A stretch of DNA of 58,125 nt from LMUY01 sp964657445 (GTDB lineage Bacteria > Pseudomonadota > Alphaproteobacteria > Acetobacterales > Acetobacteraceae): NCBI GenBank assembly GCA_964657445.1, contig CAZZVB010000002.1:1-58125 (forward strand), given 5' to 3'. The notes under the pieces were generated by a model. That model saw nothing but the letters and a program-made list of their open reading frames with translations. It was not told where the DNA came from and did not search any database. Of the stretch, positions 33,856 through 45,431 are shown piece after piece; within the stretch, counting starts at the first letter, position 1, and each line of letters opens with the position of its first letter. A program made the position numbers and the translations under genes.

Positions 33856-35055
33856 CTAGTGAATCATCGGGCAGCCGCCCTGGTCGAGCGGACGGAACGC
33901 CTCGCCGGCTGGAATGGTGGAAACAGGCTCGTAAAGATCCCAATCCGACTTCGACGCTGCCGGGGCCTTGACCCGATACACATACATCGGATGGATCGCC
34001 CGTCCGTCCTCGCGGATGGCGACGTGGCCGAACACCGGATCGTCGCTCGGCACACGCTTCATCTCGGCAACGACCTTGTCCCCATCGATGGAATTGGCTC
34101 GCTTGACGGCGCGTAGATAGGCCAGCACCGAGGAATAAACACCTGCCTGGTTCTCTGTTGGCACGCGGCCGGGCATCTGGGCGGCGAAGCGCTTCGCAAA
34201 ATCGCGGCTGCCGTCGTCGCGGTCCCAGTAATAGGCTTCCGTCAACATCAGCCCCTGCGCCAGCGGCAGGCCAAGCGACTTGATGTCCACAATTTGCGTG
34301 AACAGGCCGACGATCTTCTGTTTCGGCGTCAATCCAAACTCCGACGATTGCTTGATCGCATTGATCAGATCGCTGCCCGTATCACCGAACGCGACCACGT
34401 CGGAGCCCGAGGCTTGCGCCTGCAACAGATAAGACGAGAAATCCGTGGTGCCGAGCGGATGCTTCACAAGGCCCAGCACGCTGCCGCCAAGCTTGTCCAC
34501 GACTTCCGTAGTATCACGCGCCAGTGCAACGCCCAATGCGTAGTCGAACGTCACGAAAAACCACTTCTTCGCGCCCTCTTTCGTCAACGTGCGGGCTGCG
34601 GCATTGCCCATCGCCCATGTGTCCATCGTCCATTGCACCGTTGTCGGCTGGCAGAACTTGCCCGTCAGATCGGACGTGCCGACGTTGCTGCCGAGGAAGG
34701 TGCGGTTCCTCTCGTGCAGCACCTGATTGATCGCCAGCGCCACACCGGAGTTCACCGCGTCCGCGACCGCCGCCACGCCATCGCGGTCCACCCACTCACG
34801 CACGATGTTGCTGCCGATGTCAGGCTTATTTTGGTGGTCGCCGTAGAGGATCTCGACCTTCAGCCCATCCGCCTCCTTGGCGAAATCATCCGCCGCCAGA
34901 TGCGCCGCCACGACTGATCCCTTGCCCGATTGATCGGCAAACGGCCCCGACTGATCGTTGATGACGCCGATTTTGACGGTGTTGCCAGGTATTTCGGCAA
35001 AGGCTGGTAGCGTCAGCACGGCGATCATGCCGACAGCAAGCAGGACGGATTTCAT
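33856..35055 (-). CDS. Branched-chain amino acid-type ABC transporter substrate-binding protein
   Basis: A 399-residue periplasmic binding protein (Peripla_BP_6 type) from the ATG at 35055. The signal peptide is KSVLLAVGMIAVLTLPAFA. The mature start is NTVKIGVINDQSGPFADQSG, typical of LivJ/LivK-like and amide-binding relatives. KPDIGSNIVREWVDRDGVAA, the later FFVTFDYALGVALARDT and LLQAQASGSDVVAFGDTGSD follow. No permease or ATPase genes sit beside it, so the importer partners lie elsewhere. The reading frame is open further upstream to 35523, but that part does not look coding. Its ligand is unknown. Confidence 0.88.
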   Translation of the reverse strand: MKSVLLAVGMIAVLTLPAFAEIPGNTVKIGVINDQSGPFADQSGKGSVVAAHLAADDFAKEADGLKVEILYGDHQNKPDIGSNIVREWVDRDGVAAVADAVNSGVALAINQVLHERNRTFLGSNVGTSDLTGKFCQPTTVQWTMDTWAMGNAAARTLTKEGAKKWFFVTFDYALGVALARDTTEVVDKLGGSVLGLVKHPLGTTDFSSYLLQAQASGSDVVAFGDTGSDLINAIKQSSEFGLTPKQKIVGLFTQIVDIKSLGLPLAQGLMLTEAYYWDRDDGSRDFAKRFAAQMPGRVPTENQAGVYSSVLAYLRAVKRANSIDGDKVVAEMKRVPSDDPVFGHVAIREDGRAIHPMYVYRVKAPAASKSDWDLYEPVSTIPAGEAFRPLDQGGCPMIH

Positions 35056-35135
35056 GGCGCGGACGACCCCGGAGCTTCGTTTTGCTACGGGTATAAGCGT
35101 CCGCAGGCGAGAGAACCACCCCGTAAACCGACGCC

Positions 35136-35693
35136 TCAGACGCGCAAATGCTCCGGGATGCGCATGCCGAGCCGGGCGGGAACATCCCAAATCTCCCGCA
35201 CTGACCGGACGGGCCGGAAACCCGTGCGCAGGTAGGTCGGCAACGCCCGGCGGTGGTCGGCGGTGCACGTATTGACGGTGACGCCGCGGCTGCTGCTGGC
35301 AAACGCTTCGTCCACCGCCGCGCGCAGGAACGCAGGGCCCATGCCACGGCCCACGGCATGCGGCATCAACCCGAAATAGCTGAGGTTCACATCTGGCCGC
35401 GCGCGTCCATCGAGTTCGAAGAAGCCGGCGGGCTCGCCGCCTTGATACAGCACGTGGATCGAAACGGCGCTGTCTTCGAGAATGCCCTGCAGTGCGGAAT
35501 CGGGCAGTGCGCGCCGCAGCCACCAGAGGTGCGGAGCGCCGACCGTGTCGTAAAGGTAACGGTAGAACGCCACGGTCGGCGTCGTAAGGCGCACCAGCGT
35601 TGCGTCCTCCGGCAGAAGCGGAACCGGGGCCACCGGCCGGTTGTCCATACGCAGGAACGTCACCGTCACGGCGACCCGGGTGGACGGTTGCAC
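35136..35693 (-). CDS. GNAT family N-acetyltransferase
   Basis: A 185-residue acetyltransferase. GGEPAGFFELDGRARPDVNLSY holds the central strands, and YFGLMPHAVGRGMGPAFLRAAVDEA is motif A with the R/G-x-G-x-G/A pyrophosphate-binding loop for acetyl-CoA. LPTYLRTGFRPVRSVREIWDVP is the C-terminal strand region. The start at 35693 is a GTG; an ATG at 35648 would remove 15 residues, which look conserved in relatives (VTVTFLRMD). The acceptor substrate is unknown. It lies between the binding-protein gene and rpoD on the same strand. Confidence 0.85.
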   Translation of the reverse strand: MQPSTRVAVTVTFLRMDNRPVAPVPLLPEDATLVRLTTPTVAFYRYLYDTVGAPHLWWLRRALPDSALQGILEDSAVSIHVLYQGGEPAGFFELDGRARPDVNLSYFGLMPHAVGRGMGPAFLRAAVDEAFASSSRGVTVNTCTADHRRALPTYLRTGFRPVRSVREIWDVPARLGMRIPEHLRV

Positions 35694-35737
35694 GGTCTAG
35701 CGCTCTACAAAGGCCACGATCGCCGCCCGCTGCCGTT

Positions 35738-37675
35738 TCAGTCGTCGAGGAATGAACGCAGCTTACGGCTACGGCTCGGATGCTTCAATTTACGAAGCGC
35801 CTTGGCCTCGATCTGGCGGATACGCTCGCGGGTGACGTTGAATTGCTGACCCACTTCCTCGAGCGTATGGTCGGTGTTCATGCCGATCCCGAACCGCATG
35901 CGCAGCACACGCTCCTCGCGGGGCGTGAGCGACGATAGCACGCGCGTGGTGGCCTCGCGCAGATTGGCCTGGATCGCAGCGTCGAGGGGGATGACGGCCG
36001 CCTTGTCCTCGATGAAGTCACCTAGGTGGCTGTCCTCCTCATCGCCAATCGGCGTCTCGAGGCTGATCGGCTCCTTGGCGATCTTGAGGACCTTCCGCAC
36101 TTTCTCCAGCGGCATCCCGAGCTTCTCGGCAAGTTCCTCAGGCGCTGGTTCGCGGCCGATCTCGTGCAGCATCTGCCGGCTGGTGCGGACCAGCTTGTTG
36201 ATCGTCTCGATCATATGGACCGGAATACGGATCGTCCGCGCCTGGTCCGCGATGGACCGGGTGATCGCCTGGCGAATCCACCATGTGGCGTAGGTGCTGA
36301 ACTTGTAACCGCGGCGGTATTCGAACTTATCGACCGCCTTCATCAGCCCGATATTGCCTTCCTGGATCAGGTCCAGGAACTGCAACCCGCGGTTGGTGTA
36401 TTTCTTAGCAATGGAGATCACCAGGCGCAGGTTCGCCTCGATCATCTCCTTCTTGGCGCGGGCGCTGTCACGCTCGCCGCGACTGACCGTTGTGTAAACC
36501 CGGCGGAATTCAGCAATCGGGAGCCCGGCATCCTGCGCCACCGCGCCGATCATGGCGCGAAGCTTGGCCGCTTCCTCAAAATGCTTGGCCGTGAACGTCT
36601 TCCAGCCGCGACCGCTCAAGTGGGCTACGCGCTCCATCCAGTTCGGGTCCAGCTCGTGGCCGCGGTATTCCTTCAGGAACTCGTCGCGCGGCACCTTTGA
36701 CTGCTCGCCCATGCGCAGCAGTTGGCCCTCGAGCTGGTTCAGCCGGGTGCTGAGCTGCTTGAGCTGGGTGACCAGTTCCTCGATACGATTGTTGTGCAGG
36801 CGTACCTGCTCCACGCGGCCGACCAGTTCCTCGCGCTGCTTCTCGTAGCTTTTTTCAGACCGGGCGTTGATCTCCTCGCCCAGGGTCATCGTTTCCAGCC
36901 GGCGCGACTGGACCTTATGCAGCTTCTTGTAGAGCGCCTCGATCTCCTCGAAGTTGGCGAGAACCTCGGGCTTCAGCTTCTCCTCCAAAGCCGATAGCGA
37001 CATGCCGGGGCCTTCGCCCTCTTCACTGTCGTCCTCCGGCTCAGCCGGCTCCGCACCCTCTGCCTCGGCCCCTTCCGCCAGCGCTTCGGGGGGCGGGGCG
37101 CCGGCGCCCTGAGTTGCCTCCAGGTCCACGATGTCACGCAACAGCATGCGGCCAGCCTTCAGCGCGTCATGCCAGGCGATGATGGCGCGGAAGGTCAGCG
37201 GGCTTTCGCACAAACCGCCGATCATCATGTCGCGGCCGGCCTCGATCCGCTTGGCGATGGCGATCTCGCCCTCGCGCGACAGGAGCTCCACGGAGCCCAT
37301 TTCGCGCAGATACATGCGCACCGGGTCGTCGGTACGGCCAAGGTTGGCCTCATCCACGTTGCCGGTGGGCTCGGCTTCCTCGGTCTCCTCGTCCTTCTCG
37401 GCCTTGGCGGGTGCGGCCTCGCCGTCCTCGGCTTCCTCGCCCTCGACGACCTGGATGCCCATCTCGCTGAGCATGGCCATCACGTCCTCGATCTGCTCAG
37501 AACTGTTATGTTCCGGCGGCAGGACTGCGTTCAGCTCGTCGAAGGTGATATAGCCACGCTCCTTGCCGCGCGCGATCAGCCGCTTGACGGCGGCTGCGTT
37601 GGTGTCGAGCAGCGTCGTGTCGGCGTCCTGCTCGGCGGTCGCAGTTTCGGCAGATGCGGCGGGCTTGGTCGCCAT
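35738..37675 (-). CDS. rpoD: RNA polymerase primary sigma factor RpoD
   Basis: A 645-residue sigma-70. Region 1.1 (RGYITFDELNAVLPPE) is followed by an acidic linker and region 1.2 (DDPVRMYLREMGSVELLSR). The non-conserved insert lies in the middle, region 2 includes GNIGLMKAVDKFEYRRGYKF and YATWWIRQAITRSIADQ, region 3 includes IRIPVHMIETINKL, and region 4 includes RERIRQIEAKALRKLKHPS. It directs core polymerase to housekeeping promoters. It is 28 bases downstream of dnaG, making the yqeY-dnaG-rpoD order that alphaproteobacteria retain as a macromolecular-synthesis operon. Confidence 0.98.
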   Translation of the reverse strand: MATKPAASAETATAEQDADTTLLDTNAAAVKRLIARGKERGYITFDELNAVLPPEHNSSEQIEDVMAMLSEMGIQVVEGEEAEDGEAAPAKAEKDEETEEAEPTGNVDEANLGRTDDPVRMYLREMGSVELLSREGEIAIAKRIEAGRDMMIGGLCESPLTFRAIIAWHDALKAGRMLLRDIVDLEATQGAGAPPPEALAEGAEAEGAEPAEPEDDSEEGEGPGMSLSALEEKLKPEVLANFEEIEALYKKLHKVQSRRLETMTLGEEINARSEKSYEKQREELVGRVEQVRLHNNRIEELVTQLKQLSTRLNQLEGQLLRMGEQSKVPRDEFLKEYRGHELDPNWMERVAHLSGRGWKTFTAKHFEEAAKLRAMIGAVAQDAGLPIAEFRRVYTTVSRGERDSARAKKEMIEANLRLVISIAKKYTNRGLQFLDLIQEGNIGLMKAVDKFEYRRGYKFSTYATWWIRQAITRSIADQARTIRIPVHMIETINKLVRTSRQMLHEIGREPAPEELAEKLGMPLEKVRKVLKIAKEPISLETPIGDEEDSHLGDFIEDKAAVIPLDAAIQANLREATTRVLSSLTPREERVLRMRFGIGMNTDHTLEEVGQQFNVTRERIRQIEAKALRKLKHPSRSRKLRSFLDD

Positions 37676-37703
37676 AAGATAGTCTCCAACTCAAATCGGC
37701 CGG

Positions 37704-39494
37704 TTAGGCCTCACCATCATCGACCTGGGCATCACGCGACAGCGCGTCCCGGGCCGCGCATAGCGCGACCAGCCGCTCCTGCGTCGCCGGGTCTGGCGAA
37801 CGCTCGAAGGCGGCCCTAGCAGCGGCCACCTCTTCCTCCAGGCGAGGCCGGTTGAGCAATCCGAAGAAATGCCACCAGCCAACTTCTGCCTCCGCCGGCA
37901 TCGCACCCGGCCCGGCGCAAGCCGGCAACGGCATCGGGCGGTCTGCCAGCACGAGTCTCGCCATTGTGGAGTGTCCGGATACCGCGAGGTGGTTCATGAG
38001 ACCCGCCGAGTCAAGCTCAGAGGCCGAATCATACCAATCAAGAATTGCATCGCGCAGCGAAACGAGCCCTGGTGTGAGCACTAGGCTGGACAGAGCTTCC
38101 GCGACATCGTGGATCAACGCAGGGTGGTTCAGCAGGATGGCGAGCATGGCCCGGTGCCGCTCGGCATTGGCCTCCCCACTCTCGACCGGATTGCGTTGCA
38201 TCGGCGTTGCGCGGGGTGCCCCGGCCTTCTTGCCGCGCCGGGTGGACTCGAAGAAGCGGTCGCGCAAAGCGGTGCGATACTCGTTGGACAATGCCTTGTC
38301 GGTGATGCGGGCGGCAGCGGCGTCCAACCGGGCGCGCAAGGCGGCGCGGGCTTCCGGCGTATCGCCGGCGAACCCCTCCCGCAGAAGGTCGAACAACGCC
38401 ATGGACAAAGGCCGCCGGCTCGCCAGAACGGCCGCGAAGGCGGCCGCGCCCCGGCCGCGGACCAGCGTGTCCGGATCCTCGCCCGGCGGAAGTGTCGCCA
38501 GGCACAGCGTTCGATCGATGGCGATCAACGGCAGCGCCACTTCGGCGGCCCGTGCGGCCGCGCGCGCACCCGCTGCGTCGCCATCGAAACACAGTGTCGG
38601 CGCATCGGCCAGGCGCCAGATTTCCTCGAGCTGGCCGGCGGTCAGGGCGGTGCCGAGCGGAGCAACCGCGCCGGTGAACCCGGCCTGGTGCAAGGCGATC
38701 ACGTCCATGTAGCCCTCGGCCACGATCACGCCGTGTGGCGACTTGCGGGACCCTTCACGGGCGAGGTCGAGCGCATAGAGCGTGCGGGACTTGGAATAGA
38801 CCGCCGTTTCCGGTCCGTTGATATACTTCGGCTTGACGTCCCCAAGCGCCCGGCCGCCGAAGCTGATGGTTCGCCCGCGACGGTCGCGGATCGGGAACAT
38901 AACGCGATTGTAGAACAGCTCCCGCGCGCTGCCGTCATCACGCGATTGCATGAGACCAGCCTCTGCCATGCGTGCCGGAGGAATGTCGGACCGGCCAAGT
39001 TCCGCCGTCAGGTCGCCACGCCCATCGCCGGACCAGCCCAAGCCAAACCGGTCGATCGTCTCATCGCTCAGCCCCCGGCCGCGTAGGTAGGCGAGCGCCT
39101 CCCGCCCCTCGCGGCCGTGCAAGCGCCGGGTGAAGCTGGCGGCGGCGAGGTCCAGCACCCCGGTCAGGTCCAGCCGTTCGCGTTCCGCTTCCACGGCCTG
39201 CGGCCAGGGTTTGGGCACGTCGAGGCCGGCTTCGCCCGCCAGGCGCTCCACCGCCTCGATGAACCCGGCGCCGTCGCTGTTCATGACGAAGCCGATGGCG
39301 TCGCCATGCGCACCGCAGCCGAAGCAGTGGTATCCGTCATCGTAAACGTAGAAGGACGGCGTCTTCTCGCCGTGGAACGGGCAGCAGCCCTTCCAGGACT
39401 TGCCCGACCGCGCGAGCTTGACCTTCCGCCCGACCAGGGCGGCCATCGGGGTGCGGGCCCGCAGCTCGTCCAGGAACGCTGGCGGAAGCGCCAT
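37704..39494 (-). CDS. dnaG: DNA primase DnaG
   Basis: A 596-residue primase that makes RNA primers for replication. The N-terminal zinc-binding domain contains CPFHGEKTPSFYVY and HCFGCGAHGDA (CHC2 zinc ligands). The core has YLRGRGLSDETIDRFGLG, the TOPRIM domain with VIVAEGYMDVIALHQAG and the acidic LCFDGDAAGARAA. The C-terminal helicase-binding domain is present but divergent, as usual. Its ATG lies one base after the stop of yqeY, and rpoD follows by 28 bases. Confidence 0.97.
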   Translation of the reverse strand: MALPPAFLDELRARTPMAALVGRKVKLARSGKSWKGCCPFHGEKTPSFYVYDDGYHCFGCGAHGDAIGFVMNSDGAGFIEAVERLAGEAGLDVPKPWPQAVEAERERLDLTGVLDLAAASFTRRLHGREGREALAYLRGRGLSDETIDRFGLGWSGDGRGDLTAELGRSDIPPARMAEAGLMQSRDDGSARELFYNRVMFPIRDRRGRTISFGGRALGDVKPKYINGPETAVYSKSRTLYALDLAREGSRKSPHGVIVAEGYMDVIALHQAGFTGAVAPLGTALTAGQLEEIWRLADAPTLCFDGDAAGARAAARAAEVALPLIAIDRTLCLATLPPGEDPDTLVRGRGAAAFAAVLASRRPLSMALFDLLREGFAGDTPEARAALRARLDAAAARITDKALSNEYRTALRDRFFESTRRGKKAGAPRATPMQRNPVESGEANAERHRAMLAILLNHPALIHDVAEALSSLVLTPGLVSLRDAILDWYDSASELDSAGLMNHLAVSGHSTMARLVLADRPMPLPACAGPGAMPAEAEVGWWHFFGLLNRPRLEEEVAAARAAFERSPDPATQERLVALCAARDALSRDAQVDDGEA

Positions 39495-39495
39495 C

Positions 39496-39948
39496 TCAGC
39501 CGGCCAGGCGGGCTTTCACCAGCGGCGTTGCCCGAGACATGTCCAGTGCGGCTGCGTGCTTCGCCTTCAGCGCGGCCATCACCTTCCCCATGTCCTTCGG
39601 CCCAGTGGCGCCGGTTTCCGCCACGGCCGCCTCGACGGCGGCTTTTACCGCGGCATCGTCCATCTGCTGCGGAAGGAAACCTTCGATGACGGCGATCTCC
39701 GCCTCCTCCTTCGCAGCGAGCTCGGGGCGGTTGCCTTGGCGATAGAGCTCCACCGACTCGCGGCGTGATTTCACCATGCCGCGCAGGACGGACATGACGG
39801 CATCGTCGCTCAACGGATCAGCCGGGCGGGCGGCGATATCGGCGTCCTTCACCTTGGCCAGGATCATCCGCAACGTGGAGGTACGCGCGGAATCGCCCGC
39901 CTTCATGGAAGTCTTCAACGCGTCGGTGAAATCGGTTCGCAGGGTCAT
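39496..39948 (-). CDS. yqeY: GatB/YqeY domain protein
   Basis: A 150-residue protein from the ATG at 39948. The start TLRTDFTDALKTSMKAGD, the central ESVELYRQGNRPELAAKEEA, then IEGFLPQQMDD and GPKDMGKVMAALKAKHA define the YqeY family, which shares the tail domain of GatB. Its function is not firmly known, though a link to tRNA-dependent amidation or translation quality is suspected. It leads the dnaG-rpoD operon. An upstream extension to 40101 has no domain support and overlaps the antitoxin remnant. Confidence 0.9.
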   Translation of the reverse strand: MTLRTDFTDALKTSMKAGDSARTSTLRMILAKVKDADIAARPADPLSDDAVMSVLRGMVKSRRESVELYRQGNRPELAAKEEAEIAVIEGFLPQQMDDAAVKAAVEAAVAETGATGPKDMGKVMAALKAKHAAALDMSRATPLVKARLAG

Positions 39949-40012
39949 GGGAGGCTTTTCAACAGAGGGGAAGTCCGAGTTGACCGGCAAGGCAGCCAAA
40001 CAAGCCGTCCGC

Positions 40013-40160
40013 CTATTTCTGCGCCACACGCGGAGGCGTCGAAATGGCAACAGCCTGGCTGCGCTTGGTGACAGCCGCTTCCTTGACCTCCCCCGGAACA
40101 AACCCGGTCAAGAAAGTCGAGGCAGGTCGCCTTGAAACCAGTCGCCGAAATCGTCTGCAT
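40013..40160 (-). pseudogene. Frameshifted Phd/YefM-type antitoxin remnant
   Basis: From the ATG at 40160 the minus strand encodes MQTISATGFKATCLDFLDRV, a good match to the start of Phd/YefM antitoxins. After one surplus base near CGGGTTTGTTCC the matching frame continues as VPGEVKEAAVTKRSQAVAI and ends with STPPRVAQK and a stop at 40013. The typical antitoxin is about 75-85 residues, so this copy is frameshifted and cut short. No toxin gene lies downstream; yqeY starts 65 bases later. It looks like a dead or dying toxin-antitoxin relic. A sequencing error at the shift cannot be excluded. Confidence 0.68.
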
Positions 40161-40212
40161 CTCACGATCATTAGTCGTCATCGTACATGACCAGCTCTGC
40201 CTGCATTTGCAA

Positions 40213-40229
40213 TGGGAAGTTTTTTCCCA
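40213..40229. repeat. Short inverted repeat before the HTH-CarA start
   Basis: TGGGAA (40213-40218) and TTCCCA (40224-40229) form a perfect 6-bp inverted repeat with a 5-base spacer, 13 bases before the ATG at 40242. It may be an operator or a start-region hairpin. The reading frame is also open from an ATG at 40212 that overlaps it. Confidence 0.4.
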
Positions 40230-40241
40230 CATAAAGCCGGC

Positions 40242-41591
40242 ATGCTCAGCGTGGACGAGATCTTAGCGCGGCTTGGCGGCCCCGACGCAGCGGCAAGGCT
40301 CACCGGCGTCGGCTTGGAAGCCATCCGCAAGTGGCGGCAGACCCGGGCCATCCCCTCCAAGCACTGGTCGGCCGTGGTCGCCGCGACCGGCCTGGCGTTC
40401 ACCGACCTGCAACCCGACCAACGGAGCGCCGCTATGTTCGACACCCAGTCCAGTCCTCCGGGGGCCACCGCCGCATTGGTGCTGGCGGATGGCAAGGTGT
40501 TTTGGGGCCGCGGGTTCGGCGCGTTCAGCGACGGGCGAGTCGGCGAGCTGTGTTTTAACACGGGGATGACCGGCTATCAGGAAACGCTGACCGATGCGTC
40601 CTATGCCGGGCAGATCATCACCTTCACTTTCCCCCATATCGGCAACGTGGGCACCAACCCTGGCGACATGGAGGCAATCAACCCGGCCGCGCTGGGCCTG
40701 ATCGTCAAGCAGGACGTGACCGAGCCCTCCAATTGGCGGTCGATACAGCCGCTTGATGGCTGGCTGAAGGTTCAGGGCATGCCGGGCCTGGCCGGCGTCG
40801 ATACGCGGGCGCTGACCCTGCACATCCGCGATGGCGGTCCCCCGAGCGCGGTCATCGCTTTCCCAGCCGACGGCAGGCTCGACATCGCGGCGCTGCAGGC
40901 GCAGGCCGCGGCGTGGCCGGGCCTGGAGGGGATGGACCTGGCGAAGCAGGTCTCGTGCACGCAGAGCTACGAGTGGGACGAGGGTACGTGGTCGTTCCCC
41001 GGCGGCTTCGAGCGGCAGACCGACCTGCGGCATCATGTCGTCGCGGTCGATTACGGCGCCAAGCGGAACATCCTTCGCTCACTCGCGCAGGCGGGGTGCC
41101 GCGTCACAGTGGTCCCCGCCGAGGCAACGGCCGAAGATATCCTTCGCCATAAGCCGGACGGCGTGTTCCTGTCCAACGGACCCGGTGATCCGGCGGCCAC
41201 CGGCACCTACGCAGTCCCCGCGATCCAGGGCGTGCTGGACGCCAACGTGCCGGTGTTCGGCATCTGCCTTGGCCACCAATTGCTGGCGCTGGCGCTGGGG
41301 GCCAAGACCTATAAGCTCGACCGCGGTCACCGCGGCGCTAACCAGCCGGTGCAGGATCTCGCGACCGGCAAGGTCGAGATCACCAGCCAGAACCACGGCT
41401 TCGCTGTCGCCGATGACAGCCTGCCGGACGGGGTGCGGATCACCCACACCTCCCTGTTCGACGGCAGCAACGAGGGGATCGCATGCGAGGCCCGGCGAGC
41501 CTTCAGTGTGCAGTATCACCCGGAAGCATCCCCAGGGCCGAGCGACAGCGCGCATCTCTTCCGGCGGTTCACCGCCATGATGGCGGGCTAA
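40242..41591 (+). CDS. carA: Carbamoyl-phosphate synthase small subunit with N-terminal HTH domain
   Basis: CarA gives glutamine-derived ammonia to CarB for arginine and pyrimidine synthesis. The enzyme part starts near the internal ATG at 40434. It contains ALVLADGKVFWGRGFGAF, LCFNTGMTGYQETLTD, and the class I amidotransferase triad: Cys in FGICLGHQLLALA, with His and Glu in VQYHPEASPGPSD. Ahead of it, in the same open frame, about 64 residues start MLSVDEILARLGGPDAAARL and continue TGVGLEAIRKWRQTRAIPSK, a Cro/YdaS-like helix-turn-helix. I recall a domain labelled carph-isopro for such fusions in this bacterial group, unverified here. An ATG at 40212 is an alternative start, and GGAG before 40434 could allow separate translation of CarA. 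Confidence 0.88.
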   Translation: MLSVDEILARLGGPDAAARLTGVGLEAIRKWRQTRAIPSKHWSAVVAATGLAFTDLQPDQRSAAMFDTQSSPPGATAALVLADGKVFWGRGFGAFSDGRVGELCFNTGMTGYQETLTDASYAGQIITFTFPHIGNVGTNPGDMEAINPAALGLIVKQDVTEPSNWRSIQPLDGWLKVQGMPGLAGVDTRALTLHIRDGGPPSAVIAFPADGRLDIAALQAQAAAWPGLEGMDLAKQVSCTQSYEWDEGTWSFPGGFERQTDLRHHVVAVDYGAKRNILRSLAQAGCRVTVVPAEATAEDILRHKPDGVFLSNGPGDPAATGTYAVPAIQGVLDANVPVFGICLGHQLLALALGAKTYKLDRGHRGANQPVQDLATGKVEITSQNHGFAVADDSLPDGVRITHTSLFDGSNEGIACEARRAFSVQYHPEASPGPSDSAHLFRRFTAMMAG

Positions 41592-41595
41592 GCGT

Positions 41596-44838
<3,243 letters not shown>

Positions 44839-44929
44839 TCGGACGGCGGGTGGCACGCTTCACCTGCCGCATGGTCGTGTCCGCTCATTAGACCCGGGTC
44901 GCCGGGATACGCTTGGGAAGTTGCCTATC

Positions 44930-45403
44930 TTGCAGAAATTTCCAATGACCGCGCCTGGCCTTGTGCGTCTGGAGGCCGAACTGCGCGTCCTGAAGTCGCA
45001 GGAGCGTCCGGCGGTGATTCGCGCGATCGCGGAAGCACGCAGCCACGGCGACCTGAGCGAAAACGCGGAGTATCATGCAGCGCGCGAGCGGCAGTCCTTC
45101 ATCGAGGGCCGCATCATTGAGCTGGAAGAGATCGTGTCCGGCGCGGAAGTCATCGACCCGTCCAGCCTGTCCGGTGATAAGGTGAAGTTCGGCGCGCATG
45201 TCCGCTTGGTGGACGAGGAAACCGAAAAAGAGGCCACGTACCAGATCGTCGGCATGCATGAGGCTGACATCAAGCAGGCCCGGCTCTCCATCTCCTCCCC
45301 GCTTGCCAAGGCGCTGATCAACAAGAAAGTCGGAGAGACGGTGTCCGTGCCGGCACCCGGCGGTGATCGCACCTACGAAATCCTCGCGGTCAGCTTCGGT
45401 TAG
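44930..45403 (+). CDS. greA: Transcription elongation factor GreA
   Basis: A 157-residue factor that rescues backtracked RNA polymerase. The TTG start at 44930 gives (M)QKFPMTAPGLVRLEAEL, which restores the conserved KFPMT N-terminus and has GGGAAG upstream; an ATG at 44945 would remove it. The coiled-coil tip with the acidic pair is HGDLSENAEYHAARERQ. The C-terminal FKBP-like domain includes ISISSPLAKALINKKVGETV-type residues. Position downstream of carB is common in alphaproteobacteria. Confidence 0.94.
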   Translation: MQKFPMTAPGLVRLEAELRVLKSQERPAVIRAIAEARSHGDLSENAEYHAARERQSFIEGRIIELEEIVSGAEVIDPSSLSGDKVKFGAHVRLVDEETEKEATYQIVGMHEADIKQARLSISSPLAKALINKKVGETVSVPAPGGDRTYEILAVSFG

Positions 45404-45431
45404 TCCAGCCGCCCTTTTTTCGGGTCACGCC

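Noticed and set aside
35056..35523. Upstream extension of the periplasmic binding protein frame
   Set aside because: The signal peptide begins cleanly at the ATG at 35055; the upstream part overlaps the GNAT gene and lies in another frame of it.
39949..40101. Upstream extension of the yqeY frame
   Set aside because: The first 51 residues are Arg-rich and not found in the YqeY family; they overlap the antitoxin remnant in another frame.
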